Source: Muribaculaceae bacterium | Lineage (GTDB): Bacteria > Bacteroidota > Bacteroidia > Bacteroidales > Muribaculaceae | Length of the DNA stretch: 64,000 nt | Direction of reading: 5' to 3' | Assembly (NCBI GenBank): GCA_023665425.1 | Contig: JAMPDX010000002.1 | Span: 1 to 64,000 of the forward strand | Part shown: positions 34,382-43,614 of the stretch, piece by piece | Position numbering within the stretch: the first letter of the stretch is position 1 | How the letters are laid out: each line of letters opens with the position of its first letter | The notes under the pieces: generated by a model | The model's input: the letters and a program-made list of their open reading frames with translations, nothing else | The model's database searches: none | Told to the model about the DNA's origin: nothing | Position numbers and translations under genes: made by a program

Positions 34382-35956
34382 ATGAATGACTTGTTATCAA
34401 CCGTCGACTGGTCGCGGGCGCAGTTTGCGCTGACTGCCATGTATCACTGGCTGTTCGTACCGCTGACTATCGGTCTCTCACTCATAGTAGCTATCATGGA
34501 GTCTATCTATGTGCGTAAGGGAGACGAGAAGTGGAAGAGTATCACAAAATTCTGGATGACGCTCTTCGGCATCAACTTTGCTTGTGGTGTAGCCACAGGT
34601 ATTATCCTCGAATTTGAGTTCGGCACAAACTGGAGTAATTACTCTTGGTTTGTCGGCGATATATTCGGCGCCCCGTTGGCTATCGAAGGTATTGTAGCCT
34701 TCTTTATGGAGGCAACTTTTGTGGCCGTGATGTTCTTTGGTTGGAACAAGGTCAGCAAGCGATTTCATCTCGTGTCTACCTGGCTTGTGGCCCTTGGAGT
34801 GAGCCTGTCGGCGCTGTGGATCCTCATTGCCAATGCGTGGATGCAAAATCCGGTGGGCATGGAGTTTGACCCGGCGCAGATGCGCAATGTGATGTCCAAC
34901 TTCACTGAGGTGGCATTCAATGCAGTGTCAATCAACAAGTTCTTCCACGCCGTATTCTCAGGCTGGACACTGGCCGGCGTCTTCGTGATCGGTGTGAGCT
35001 CATGGCTCCTGTGGCGCAAAAAGAATAAGGATGTGGCCCTCCCCTCAATCAAGGTGGGAGCATGGGTAGGCCTCATAGGCCTAATCATGACAATATATAC
35101 CGGCGACGGCTCTGCAGTGCAGGTAGCCAAGGTGCAGCCCATGAAATTGGCAGCTATGGAGGGACTGTATGACGGCAAAGTGGGGCAAGAACTCGTAGGC
35201 TTCGGCATCCTCAACACTGACAAGAAGCCGGGCGACAATCAGCCGGCTCTATATGGCGAAATATCTATCCCTTACGGTCTGTCAATCCTCGCAAATCATG
35301 ACCCCAACAGCTTTGTGCCGGGCATCAATGACCTTATAAACGGTGTGGAAATCACTGCCAACGGCGACACTATCCATCATGACTCCTATGCCAAGCGCAT
35401 AGAGATGGGGCGTGTGGCACGTCAGGCTCTTGCTGACTATGGCACAGCGCAAGCAGCTAAGGATACTGCCGCTATGGAGGCTGCTCATAAGGTTCTTAAT
35501 GACAATTACAAATACTTCGGATACGGCTACCTTGACTCACCCGAGGATGCGGTGCCACCGATAGGCCTTACCTTCTATGCCTTCCGCATAATGGTTACTT
35601 TGGGTGGAGTATTGGTGCTCATCTTCCTGCTTTCGCTTGTATCGCTAAAGTGGAAACCAAACTGGCTTGACTCTCGTTGGTATCAAATAGTTGGCCTGCT
35701 CTCCATACCGGTGGTGTGGATATGCAGCCAGGCGGGCTGGATTGTAGCCGAGGTAGGTCGTCAGCCATGGGTAATTCAAGACATTATGCCCACAGGTGTA
35801 GCTATTTCCGACATATCCTCCGACTCTGTACAAACCACATTCTGGATCTTTGCAGCTCTCTTCACCTTGATGCTCGTAGCCGAAGTCTCCATCATGCTCC
35901 GATACATCAACCGCGTCTCTAAAACCAATATGTTGAACCCACAAACAAACCTCTGA
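34382..35956 (+). CDS. cydA: Cytochrome bd ubiquinol oxidase subunit I
   Basis: CydA oxidises quinol and carries haems b558, b595 and d in the inner membrane; the complex reduces O2 at high affinity, which lets anaerobes live at trace oxygen. The N-terminal haem ligand is His22 in LTAMYHWLFVPLTIGLS, and INKFFHAVFSGWTLAGVF near residue 187 holds another. About nine helices are visible, with a soluble quinol-binding loop between residues ~240 and 390 (GEISIPYGLSILANHDPNS). The length of 524 is typical. cydB starts four bases after its stop. Confidence 0.96.
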   Translation: MNDLLSTVDWSRAQFALTAMYHWLFVPLTIGLSLIVAIMESIYVRKGDEKWKSITKFWMTLFGINFACGVATGIILEFEFGTNWSNYSWFVGDIFGAPLAIEGIVAFFMEATFVAVMFFGWNKVSKRFHLVSTWLVALGVSLSALWILIANAWMQNPVGMEFDPAQMRNVMSNFTEVAFNAVSINKFFHAVFSGWTLAGVFVIGVSSWLLWRKKNKDVALPSIKVGAWVGLIGLIMTIYTGDGSAVQVAKVQPMKLAAMEGLYDGKVGQELVGFGILNTDKKPGDNQPALYGEISIPYGLSILANHDPNSFVPGINDLINGVEITANGDTIHHDSYAKRIEMGRVARQALADYGTAQAAKDTAAMEAAHKVLNDNYKYFGYGYLDSPEDAVPPIGLTFYAFRIMVTLGGVLVLIFLLSLVSLKWKPNWLDSRWYQIVGLLSIPVVWICSQAGWIVAEVGRQPWVIQDIMPTGVAISDISSDSVQTTFWIFAALFTLMLVAEVSIMLRYINRVSKTNMLNPQTNL

Positions 35957-35960
35957 ACTC

Positions 35961-37100
35961 ATGACTGAACTTGCTTTATATCAAAATTATTGGTGGCTCA
36001 TCATTTGTGTGCTCGGAGCCGCGTTGGTCTTCATGCTCTTTGTCTTGGGAGGGCAATCCATGCTTCTCGGCAATTACAACAAGACAGACAAGCAACTCAT
36101 GGTTAACTCTTTAGGCCGCAAATGGGAGCTCACGTTCACCACTTTGGTGGTGTTTGGAGGTGCATTCTTTGCCTCCTTCCCCCTATACTACTCCACCAGC
36201 TTCGGCGGTGCTTACTGGCTATGGATGGCTATATTATTCTGCTTCGTATTCCAAGCCTTCAGCTATGAGTTCCGCCGTAAGAAAGGTAACGTCTACGGCA
36301 CCCGCACATACGACTTCCTTCTCTTTATAGGTGGCGCCCTGGGTTGTGTCTTGTTGGGCTGCGCAGTAGGTATGATGTTTACCGGTGCTGAATTCACCGT
36401 CACACGCGGAAACCTGGCTGAGGGGGCAAATCCGGTGATATCCAACTGGGCATCAACACACGGCCTGGAAGTGGTCTGCTCATGGGAGTGTCTGCTGCTT
36501 GGCGTGGCAATCTTCTTCCTTGCCCGCACATTGGCTGCACTTTATTTCATCAACAATATTAAGACAGACGGCAATTTCACACAAAATATGCGTCGCCGTG
36601 TGCTGATTAACGGCATAGTATTCGCATTGCTGTTTGTAGCCTTTACTGCCATGTTACTGCTCAACACCGGCTGGCAGGCAGGCGAGGATGGTGTAATTAC
36701 GCAGGTGCCATATCTGTATCTGAAGAACTTCATAGAGATGTGGTGGTGGGGAGCACTCTTCCTCATTGGAGTAGTGCTGGCACTTGTAGGCATAGGTGTT
36801 GGTGCACTCAGCAAGAAGCGCTCGGGAATTTGGTATGCCGGCATCGGAGTTGTTCTCGTAGTTGTCTCACTGCTTGCCATCGCCGGCTATAATCACACCG
36901 CCTACCTCCCCTCCGTGCTTGACAACCAAAGCTCGCTGACACTTGCCAACTCCAGTTCATCGCTATTTACCCTCAAGGTAATGAGTTATGTGAGCATCCT
37001 CGTGCCCATTGTTCTGGCCTACATCATCTACGTATGGCGCAAAATGAACGCCACCCCACTCGACCGCCACGATGTAGCCGAAGGCACCCACCAATACTAA
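35961..37100 (+). CDS. cydB: Cytochrome bd ubiquinol oxidase subunit II
   Basis: CydB is the second large membrane subunit of the bd oxidase. The N-terminus YQNYWWLIICVLGAALVFML and the early segment GGQSMLLGNYNKTD are typical. About eight to nine membrane helices cover the protein, with the usual 379 residues. It ends the DUF4492-cydA-cydB operon, which is closed by a strong inverted-repeat terminator 15 bases later. No cydDC transporter genes are in the window. Confidence 0.95.
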   Translation: MTELALYQNYWWLIICVLGAALVFMLFVLGGQSMLLGNYNKTDKQLMVNSLGRKWELTFTTLVVFGGAFFASFPLYYSTSFGGAYWLWMAILFCFVFQAFSYEFRRKKGNVYGTRTYDFLLFIGGALGCVLLGCAVGMMFTGAEFTVTRGNLAEGANPVISNWASTHGLEVVCSWECLLLGVAIFFLARTLAALYFINNIKTDGNFTQNMRRRVLINGIVFALLFVAFTAMLLLNTGWQAGEDGVITQVPYLYLKNFIEMWWWGALFLIGVVLALVGIGVGALSKKRSGIWYAGIGVVLVVVSLLAIAGYNHTAYLPSVLDNQSSLTLANSSSSLFTLKVMSYVSILVPIVLAYIIYVWRKMNATPLDRHDVAEGTHQY

Positions 37101-37115
37101 CCTCTCCATTCCCCT

Positions 37116-37169
37116 ATTATCAGAAAAAGGAGGCTTTCGCGCACGCGAAAGCCTCCTTTTTCTGATAAT
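37116..37169. terminator. Bidirectional terminator, 26-bp perfect inverted repeat
   Basis: Bases 37116-37141 and 37144-37169 are exact inverted repeats separated by CA. Each arm includes AAAAAGGAGGC or its complement GCCTCCTTTTT, so either strand gives a stem followed by a T-rich stretch inside the arm. It lies between cydB (plus) and the tRNA gene (minus) and can stop both transcripts. Confidence 0.88.
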
Positions 37170-37245
37170 GGGTAATAGCAATTTGAGGCGATAATACACG
37201 TGTAAATAGAAAAGGAGACTCTCGACGTGAGAATCTCCAATTCAG

Positions 37246-37327
37246 TACCCTGAGCCGGGGTCGAACCGGCACGGATTGCTCCACTGGTGTTTGAGACCAG
37301 CGCGTCTACCGATTCCGCCATCAGGGC
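37246..37327 (-). tRNA. tRNA-Leu (anticodon CAA)
   Basis: The minus strand folds into a class II tRNA. The acceptor stem is GCCCTGA with TCAGGGT (first pair G-U), with A as discriminator base. The anticodon stem CTGGT/ACCAG encloses CTCAAAC, giving anticodon CAA for UUG. A variable arm of about ten bases and the T arm with GGTTCGACCCC follow. CCA is not encoded; the next bases are CTG. Confidence 0.93.
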
Positions 37328-37372
37328 TTGCAGGTGCAAAGTTAGCATTTTTTATTGAGTTGACCAAAATTA

Positions 37373-37405
37373 TTGGCTACATCTCTTAATTTTTTGCTAT
37401 TTTTG
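37373..37405 (+). promoter_or_regulatory. Promoter of pgeF, adjacent to start codon
   Basis: TTG at 37373-37375, 22 bases, TATTTTTG at 37398-37405. Only four bases (CAGT) separate the -7 box from the ATG at 37410, so the expected start of transcription falls on or within a few bases of the start codon. Confidence 0.6.
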
Positions 37406-37409
37406 CAGT

Positions 37410-38114
37410 ATGGAAATGTATTTGGAACGGATTGAGTTTAGGAACAAGGGTGTAGAAGTCGGTGTGGCAGGTGATGACCGGGCGTTGCCGGAGGTGGTGC
37501 GTCCGGTACAGACTCATAGCTGCAATGTGGCGGTGATAGACTTTGACGGGCACATGCCGGATATGCAGAAGACAGATGCGATAATTTGCCGGTGCCCGGG
37601 GATGAGTATCGGAGTACGTACAGCAGACTGTGTGCCGTTGGTGATATATGCACCGGACATTCAGGCTGTGGCTGCCATTCATGCCGGTTGGCGCGGCTCT
37701 CTTGGTGGAATTGTGACCTACACTCTTGAGCGCTTAAAACAGATGGGTGCCGATCTCACAAAGGCTGAGGCCGCTTTCGGTCCGTCTATCTGCGGGAAAT
37801 GTTATGAGGTAAGCGATGAACTCGCAAACGACTTTATCAATGCAGATTTTCACCCGGATACTTCTGCCTGCGGCGGCGATGGGCCGAAGGGGTTTGGTGA
37901 TTGCCTTGTTAGTGCCCGACATATCGACCTTGAAGCGGTAAACACCAAGCGACTAATCTCCGCAGGGTTATTGCCTGAGAACATCCGGCACAAGAGCTGC
38001 TGCACCCTGCAGACCCCTTCCCTCCCCTCATGGCGCCGTGAGCCCACGGAGGCACGACTGCTCACCTGGATACGTCTATCGCAACCCCATGATTGGGAAA
38101 GGCCGGAAGCATAG
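37410..38114 (+). CDS. pgeF: Peptidoglycan editing factor PgeF (laccase-domain, YfiH family)
   Basis: PgeF removes wrongly incorporated residues (such as L-Ser for L-Ala) from peptidoglycan precursors. The 234-residue protein has the zinc-site blocks VRTADCVPLVIYAP near residue 71 and AAIHAGWRGSLGGI near 88, and a late Cys near RHKSCCTL. The mRNA may be leaderless (see promoter); an in-frame ATG two codons on is an alternative. A GC-rich hairpin, GGCCGGAAGC with GCTT-CCGGCC at 38101-38126, spans the stop codon. Confidence 0.9.
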   Translation: MEMYLERIEFRNKGVEVGVAGDDRALPEVVRPVQTHSCNVAVIDFDGHMPDMQKTDAIICRCPGMSIGVRTADCVPLVIYAPDIQAVAAIHAGWRGSLGGIVTYTLERLKQMGADLTKAEAAFGPSICGKCYEVSDELANDFINADFHPDTSACGGDGPKGFGDCLVSARHIDLEAVNTKRLISAGLLPENIRHKSCCTLQTPSLPSWRREPTEARLLTWIRLSQPHDWERPEA

Positions 38115-38174
38115 TGCTTACCGGCCCGGGATCAGAATAGAATGGTTTAGGTTTTAGCGGTGTTCTGTTCCAAC

Positions 38175-39356
38175 TCACTTCTTGCGTCGTCTCACAGACT
38201 TCTCGGCAGAGGAGTTGGGGGCATTCGGATCGCTATTTTTTACTTTTGACTTTGCCGGCTTCTTCTTGCTGCGTGCAGAGGTCGATTTCTTCTTGGTGGT
38301 AGAAGCCTTCTGCGAACGTGCCGAAGACTTGCGAGTGCCGTCGTCAACTCTCTCAGAGACCCCTTCGGCAGCGGCATCTGTGGTATCGGACACCTCCTCG
38401 CCATTGGCGCGTGCCTCCTCAAGCTCCGCCAGACGATCCTGCTCCGCCAAATATTCCTCGCGGGTAGGAACCCATAAGTTCTTATCGAAGGCACGCAGAC
38501 GCTGCTCTATGCTGTCTTGTGCCATCTTCAGCTCATCCTCATCTTGATATATCTGGGTCAGAGCCAGATTACGCATATTCTGGGTCTTATAGATATCCCC
38601 CTTATAGAAGCCGAGATTGAAGTAGTCATCCAGGCTGTAAAGGGGCAGGTTGTTGTCATCTGTAAGGAACACATATTGTTGAGCCAGATAAGGGCGCAGT
38701 TGGTCAAACTTCACCCAGAACATGGGGTAACGATTCTGGTCGCCGAAGTCACCATACTTGTTGAGCACCGGGCAAATAGCCTCAACACGAGTCTTCATCT
38801 GATTGGAACGCTTGTCGAACTCCCACTTCTCAATGATGTAATAGTTGAGCACCTGATTGGTGGGGACATCCGCCTCCTCAATGGTGATACCTCCATTACG
38901 TCCGCCGGCGTTTTGGTAGTAAATGCCAAAGCGGTCGAGCATCTCCGGGACATTGACCTGATACTTCTCGGTGAAGACTTCGCGCCCATCGAGATACTCG
39001 TAAGCGGGGACTTTGCCTTCTGTGACGAGACGAAGCATCAGGCGGAAGAGGTTCTCCTTGCCATCAATGACATCCTCCGGGAAGTAGAGGGGAGCATTCT
39101 CGTCCTTACTTAGGTCTATTTGGCGATAAATGACACGCATCCATGACAGGTCAGCATCATGGGGCTCCTTGACATCGTAGAAGTTCTGCATTCTCTCGGT
39201 GATTTTAACACCGGCCTGCGCCTCAGTATTGGCGCGTTTCTTGCGGTCCTTGCCGGTACGACGTGTTACACCGGAGCCATTCTCTACCTGAGCCACCGCC
39301 GAAAGAGCGGTAGCCAGAAGGAGGGTGCCTGCTAATATGTGACGAAAAATCTTCAT
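38175..39356 (-). CDS. gldN: Type IX secretion system ring protein GldN/PorN
   Basis: A 393-residue periplasmic protein that forms, with GldK, the ring under the outer membrane in the type IX secretion system. A signal peptide (KIFRHILAGTLLLATALSAVAQ) starts it, and the core from residue ~50 (ITERMQNFYDVKEPHDADLS, VIYRQIDL) matches the GldN family. The last ~90 residues are a Lys-, Ser- and Arg-rich low-complexity tail that typical family members have in shorter form. It is the last gene of the porT-porP-gldKLMN run. Confidence 0.93.
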   Translation of the reverse strand: MKIFRHILAGTLLLATALSAVAQVENGSGVTRRTGKDRKKRANTEAQAGVKITERMQNFYDVKEPHDADLSWMRVIYRQIDLSKDENAPLYFPEDVIDGKENLFRLMLRLVTEGKVPAYEYLDGREVFTEKYQVNVPEMLDRFGIYYQNAGGRNGGITIEEADVPTNQVLNYYIIEKWEFDKRSNQMKTRVEAICPVLNKYGDFGDQNRYPMFWVKFDQLRPYLAQQYVFLTDDNNLPLYSLDDYFNLGFYKGDIYKTQNMRNLALTQIYQDEDELKMAQDSIEQRLRAFDKNLWVPTREEYLAEQDRLAELEEARANGEEVSDTTDAAAEGVSERVDDGTRKSSARSQKASTTKKKSTSARSKKKPAKSKVKNSDPNAPNSSAEKSVRRRKK

Positions 39357-39431
39357 TTTTTCAAATTGTATATTTTCTTATCCGTCGGTAGTCGGGCCGA
39401 GAAGACCCGCTACCGAGGCATAATTTCGTGA

Positions 39432-41030
39432 TTAATTGAGGGATACCTGAATGGGTGGGACATCGCGCGTGATGCCGTCAGGGCCTTTGGCTTTGATGTT
39501 GCCGATTATAAATGTCTTGCCGGGCTTGAGGTTCTTGAACTGAGCCTGCTGGCGGGCAGAGAATGATGCTCCGGCACTGTTCTCGGGTATGGCGTTGCCC
39601 ATTTGGTCAAACACGATGGTCTGGAAAGAAACCACCTGATATTGGATATCGAGCACACCGTCGTCGAGTGCCGCACCAAGGCCTTTGGCACTCATCAGCT
39701 GAGCCTTGGAGATACGTCTGGGCGCACCTTTATACTGTATGATGTTGCCTGAGCCATCCTTGAGTGGTATGTATGCTAACGGATCGGGAAGCTTGCGCAC
39801 ACGGAATGTCATGGAGCCCAGATTGGTGGTAGAGCCATTCATGTTGGCAGACACCGTGATTGTGGCTTCCTGGCCCACACCGGTAGAACGTGCTATCCAC
39901 TTGTCGCCGTTACGAGTGAGCGAGCCATTGGAGATAGTGGCATTTATGGCGCTCATGGGTATGCCGGGAGCAGAGATGCTTATGGGATTGTCTATACCGG
40001 CGTAGAGCACATTCATCATTGTGGGAGAGATGGTGACCATTGGCTCTATCACGGTATATGAAGACTCAAAGGGGTATTTGCCTATGGAGCCGTCATGCTT
40101 GAGCACCTCGATAAATCCCGAGTACTTATGCTCACCGATACCGGAGGCAGCAAAGGAGTATTTGCCACCACGTATCTCGCTGCCGCCTACATATACTCGG
40201 GGACGATTGGTGGTATCTACTGCAGCCAGCACGATGTCGGCCTCATAACGGCCACCTTGCATTACCATGGTGGAGTGAGGTATCACATAAGCACCGAGCT
40301 CATTGGCAAGCATTGTGCCGGGAGGTATAATAGCTCCGTCATCGCCGTAAGTAATTGAGCTGATCACTGATGATAGGGCATCGCTCTCGCTCTGGCGCAA
40401 ATTGTTCTGCAGGTGAGTGAGATATGTAATAGCTGCAATTGCGGGCATATTCTCAAAGTTGGCTACCTCCCACACGGCGTTGGTGGGCTTGCCATGCTCA
40501 TCGAGCACCGTAGTGGAGAGCATACCGGCCACAGCCTTCTTCTTCTGCGGGTCATCAATGAGAGAGACCATGAAGTTGCGGTAGTTGTCGAGCTTCTCAT
40601 GCAGCTTCTTGCCTCGCTGGGTTATAGGGTCAAGCATTGTCACGCCGGAGGCCTCGAGGTCATCACGGTTTACCAGCTTCATGTAGTTGGCACCATTGCC
40701 GTCGGCCTGCTGGGCGATTAATATTTTGAGTTGTTCTATATCTTTATACAAGGAGTCTGTCTGCTGACGCACTTGGAGGCCCTGATTATACCAGGGGCCA
40801 ACGACATCCGGTTGCTCGCGGTACAAGTCTTCGAGGTATCGGAATTGGGCGCGATTCTTCTCAGTCATGTTCTGCGAGGTGTGCTGCAGGCCGGTCTGCA
40901 CCTGGGAGAAACCATTGAGCACATCGCTGCTGACATTCATAGCCAACATGGCGGTCAGCACGATATACATCAGGTTAATCATCCTCTGGCGGGGAGACAT
41001 CCTTGCTACATTATTGCTTCCTCCAGCCAT
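39432..41030 (-). CDS. gldM: Type IX secretion / gliding motor protein GldM/PorM
   Basis: GldM spans the inner membrane once and the periplasm; together with GldL it makes the proton-driven motor that powers T9SS. The start at 41030 gives AGGSNNVARMSPRQRMINLM followed by the membrane helix IVLTAMLAMNVSSDVL; the longer frame would cover gldL. The remaining ~490 residues form the periplasmic D1-D4 domains. The length of 532 is typical. It lies seven bases after gldL. Confidence 0.95.
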   Translation of the reverse strand: MAGGSNNVARMSPRQRMINLMYIVLTAMLAMNVSSDVLNGFSQVQTGLQHTSQNMTEKNRAQFRYLEDLYREQPDVVGPWYNQGLQVRQQTDSLYKDIEQLKILIAQQADGNGANYMKLVNRDDLEASGVTMLDPITQRGKKLHEKLDNYRNFMVSLIDDPQKKKAVAGMLSTTVLDEHGKPTNAVWEVANFENMPAIAAITYLTHLQNNLRQSESDALSSVISSITYGDDGAIIPPGTMLANELGAYVIPHSTMVMQGGRYEADIVLAAVDTTNRPRVYVGGSEIRGGKYSFAASGIGEHKYSGFIEVLKHDGSIGKYPFESSYTVIEPMVTISPTMMNVLYAGIDNPISISAPGIPMSAINATISNGSLTRNGDKWIARSTGVGQEATITVSANMNGSTTNLGSMTFRVRKLPDPLAYIPLKDGSGNIIQYKGAPRRISKAQLMSAKGLGAALDDGVLDIQYQVVSFQTIVFDQMGNAIPENSAGASFSARQQAQFKNLKPGKTFIIGNIKAKGPDGITRDVPPIQVSLN

Positions 41031-41037
41031 GAGTGTG

Positions 41038-42024
41038 TTATGAGTTAGAGTCCGCTGTGCGTGCGAACGGGTTTTCAACTGTGCCGTTGCCGTTAGGCAT
41101 CTGACCACCACCCATCATGGGGTTATACATATTGATGGTCATGGCAGTAATCATCTTCTCGTAGACGGAGTTGAGCTGCTTCATATAGCGAGCCATCTTC
41201 TCTGTCTCTTCGCAATAGCGAGAGCTCTCGTTGGCACTCTTCTCATACATATCGCGTATGTCTTTGAGGCCACGGTTCACGCGGTCGATAGAGTCGAGCT
41301 GCGAGGCTATGCTCTTGAGCTGTATCTCATAAATAGTATTGAGGCCTGAGACATTGCGATTGAGAGCCTCCATCTGTTCAACATACCCGCCTGAGGATTG
41401 CTGTATATTCTCGCTGTTTTCGGTGATAGCGGAGTAGGACTTCAGCAATGTTGTGCTCACGGTGTTGAGCTGCTCGGTAGTGGTGCGCAGTGCGTTCATC
41501 TGCTCCGCTATGCCGGAGATACCCTGCAGATAGTTTTGAGTGGCAGTGGTGAGCTCAGCCATCTGCGAGAGCTGGTCTGAGGCGGCGGCCAACTTGGCGA
41601 TACTCTCGCGCAGGGAGTGGGTGTCCTCCTCGCTCAATGCGAGTTGCGGCATGGCAGGGGCCGGGGCAGGTACCTGTTCGCCCCCTTCAAGCTCATCGTA
41701 GTCCTCATCGTGGGTATTAATGCCGGCACCGCTCTCGAAGTCGGGGCGGTCTGATGCATCATGGCTGTCGAGCACCGGGAAGACTTCCTCCCATGCGTAA
41801 TCCTTTGGGGGGCGGTCAAATGCTGTGAGTATGAACATTGCCACCTCAGTACCCATACCGATACAGAGCAAAGTGCTGCCGCCGGGGAGGTGGAGGATCT
41901 TGAAGAGTGCACCCCAAATAACGATGGCGGCACCTATAGAGTATGCAAAGTTGAAGAAGCGCTGGCCCTTACTGCCGTGCAGGAAGCGCTCTATTACATT
42001 ACCGAATTTTCTGATTTTTCCCAT
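41038..42024 (-). CDS. gldL: Type IX secretion / gliding motor protein GldL/PorL
   Basis: GldL has two inner-membrane helices (FNFAYSIGAAIVIWGALFKI and LLCIGMGTEVAMFILTAF, residues ~24-70) with a conserved Glu in the second (GTEVAMF) proposed to carry protons. The cytoplasmic part is long, helical and Gln/Ser-rich, with coiled-coil stretches between residues 130 and 290. Its 328 residues are on the long side for the family. It lies between gldK and gldM. Confidence 0.94.
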   Translation of the reverse strand: MGKIRKFGNVIERFLHGSKGQRFFNFAYSIGAAIVIWGALFKILHLPGGSTLLCIGMGTEVAMFILTAFDRPPKDYAWEEVFPVLDSHDASDRPDFESGAGINTHDEDYDELEGGEQVPAPAPAMPQLALSEEDTHSLRESIAKLAAASDQLSQMAELTTATQNYLQGISGIAEQMNALRTTTEQLNTVSTTLLKSYSAITENSENIQQSSGGYVEQMEALNRNVSGLNTIYEIQLKSIASQLDSIDRVNRGLKDIRDMYEKSANESSRYCEETEKMARYMKQLNSVYEKMITAMTINMYNPMMGGGQMPNGNGTVENPFARTADSNS

Positions 42025-42077
42025 TTGAATGTATGGTATGGGGCCGAAGCCCTGTGGTTTGACTATTCTGGTTGCTG

Positions 42078-43568
42078 TTATTTACGGTTCTTGTTTCTGG
42101 TGCCGCGAGCGAAGCCCACCTGGCTGCGTACATTGCGGAAGCCTATATATGAGCGCTGCTCATTCTGATATTCCCACTGGCGGAGGTCAGAGCGCAGATT
42201 GTGTGCCACATCCTTCCATGAGCCGCCGCGCACTATCTTGCGCTTCATCTTATACGGGTCCTCGAGGGCAGCATCATAGCGATACTCGGGGTTCATATCA
42301 GATGTCAACTTATTTAGCGACTCGGTGTAAGCGGTAGAAGTCCACTCGCTGACGTTACCGGCCATGTCAAAGAGGCCGAAGTCGTTGGGCGCATATGTAC
42401 CCACCTGCGAAGTGATAAGGTGTCCGTCGCGTATGAAGTCTCCCTCCAGTGGCTTAAAGTTGGCATAGAAACAGCCACGTTCATCCATGGGGAGAGTCTC
42501 CTCCCAGGGGTATGAACTCTCGGAGTTGCCGGCGCGTGCTGCATACTCCCATTCGGCCTCGGTGGGGAGGCGGTAGGGCTCTACATAGACACCTTCCCTT
42601 CCCAGCGAACGACGCAGATAATCTGTGCGCCAGTTAGAGAATGCGTTAGCCTGTTCCCAGCTCACTCCCACCACGGGGTAGTCGTTATAGCCTGCGTGTG
42701 AGAAGTACATACGTGTGTAGGGCTCATTGTAAGCATTGTCAAAGTCATTGATCCAACAAGTGGTGTCGGGATATACGTTGACGATGTATGTGTTGAGAAA
42801 GTCGAAGTCACCGGTGAGAGGGCGGCTTACAGTCTCGCGAACAATGCGACCTTCATCATCCAAATAAGCTGTATCTTTGCTGATGGTGGGGAGCTCCATA
42901 TTCACCGGATTGTCGGTGTTATAGTCTCTGCGAGTGGGGTCGAGGCGGTTCTTGCGTTGTGCGGCAGCCGTATGATTGTAAATCTCATAGCGATAATTGA
43001 GCTGAGTCGGGTCGAGCTCGCGGCGCCCGGTGATGGGATTTGTGCGATATACGCTCTCTATGGCTCGCTGCTCATCCTCATTGGCATTGCGCCATGGGAT
43101 AGCCTTGTTCCAGTTGAGGTACGGCTTGATGGGGTTACCCTCCTTGTCCTCCTCAATTTTGAACTCCTCGTTGCCACCATAGGCAGGGTCAGCGAGGCGC
43201 TCACGGATGATAGAGTCGCGTACCCAGAACACAAATTGTTTATATTTGCTGTTTGTCACCTCGGTCTCATCCATCCAGAATGCGTCGACACTCACACCGC
43301 GCGGGTCAGCCTTGATGCCCCAGACGCTGTCGTCTTGAGCCGGGCCCATCTTCCAAGCGCCGCGATCTACGAGCACCATGCCGTAAGGGGTAGGCTCGGA
43401 GTATGAAGTGCCACCAATGCCTGTCACCTCGCCGCCGGCTGCGCTGCTGCGCGATGACATACAGGAGGTGAGAGCTATGCCGCCGGCCAGCATAGTGCCT
43501 ACCAGCATCAGCATATTGCGCTTACCCCCCTTGAGGGTGTGCATATATTTATTAAGTGTTTGTTTCAT
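42078..43568 (-). CDS. gldK: Type IX secretion lipoprotein GldK/PorK
   Basis: GldK is the outer-membrane lipoprotein of the T9SS ring. The lipobox is GIALTSC with Cys near residue 36, behind a long basic N-region; a Met nearer the hydrophobic core is a possible alternative start. The mature part is a formylglycine-generating-enzyme-like (SUMF1) fold: FWMDETEVTNSKYKQFVFWV near 95, RLPTEAEWEYAARAGN near 338 and the end GGSWKDVAHNLRSDLRQW, GFRNVRS. The fold is structural here and no enzymatic role is implied. Confidence 0.94.
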   Translation of the reverse strand: MKQTLNKYMHTLKGGKRNMLMLVGTMLAGGIALTSCMSSRSSAAGGEVTGIGGTSYSEPTPYGMVLVDRGAWKMGPAQDDSVWGIKADPRGVSVDAFWMDETEVTNSKYKQFVFWVRDSIIRERLADPAYGGNEEFKIEEDKEGNPIKPYLNWNKAIPWRNANEDEQRAIESVYRTNPITGRRELDPTQLNYRYEIYNHTAAAQRKNRLDPTRRDYNTDNPVNMELPTISKDTAYLDDEGRIVRETVSRPLTGDFDFLNTYIVNVYPDTTCWINDFDNAYNEPYTRMYFSHAGYNDYPVVGVSWEQANAFSNWRTDYLRRSLGREGVYVEPYRLPTEAEWEYAARAGNSESSYPWEETLPMDERGCFYANFKPLEGDFIRDGHLITSQVGTYAPNDFGLFDMAGNVSEWTSTAYTESLNKLTSDMNPEYRYDAALEDPYKMKRKIVRGGSWKDVAHNLRSDLRQWEYQNEQRSYIGFRNVRSQVGFARGTRNKNRK

Positions 43569-43614
43569 ATCGTTTTGCGTGTAATTAGCGTGTTAGTAAG
43601 ATGTGCTCCTGCTT

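Noticed and set aside
37097..37348. Minus-strand ORF of 83 codons
   Set aside because: It covers the tRNA-Leu gene and the inverted-repeat terminator, so it is not a protein gene.
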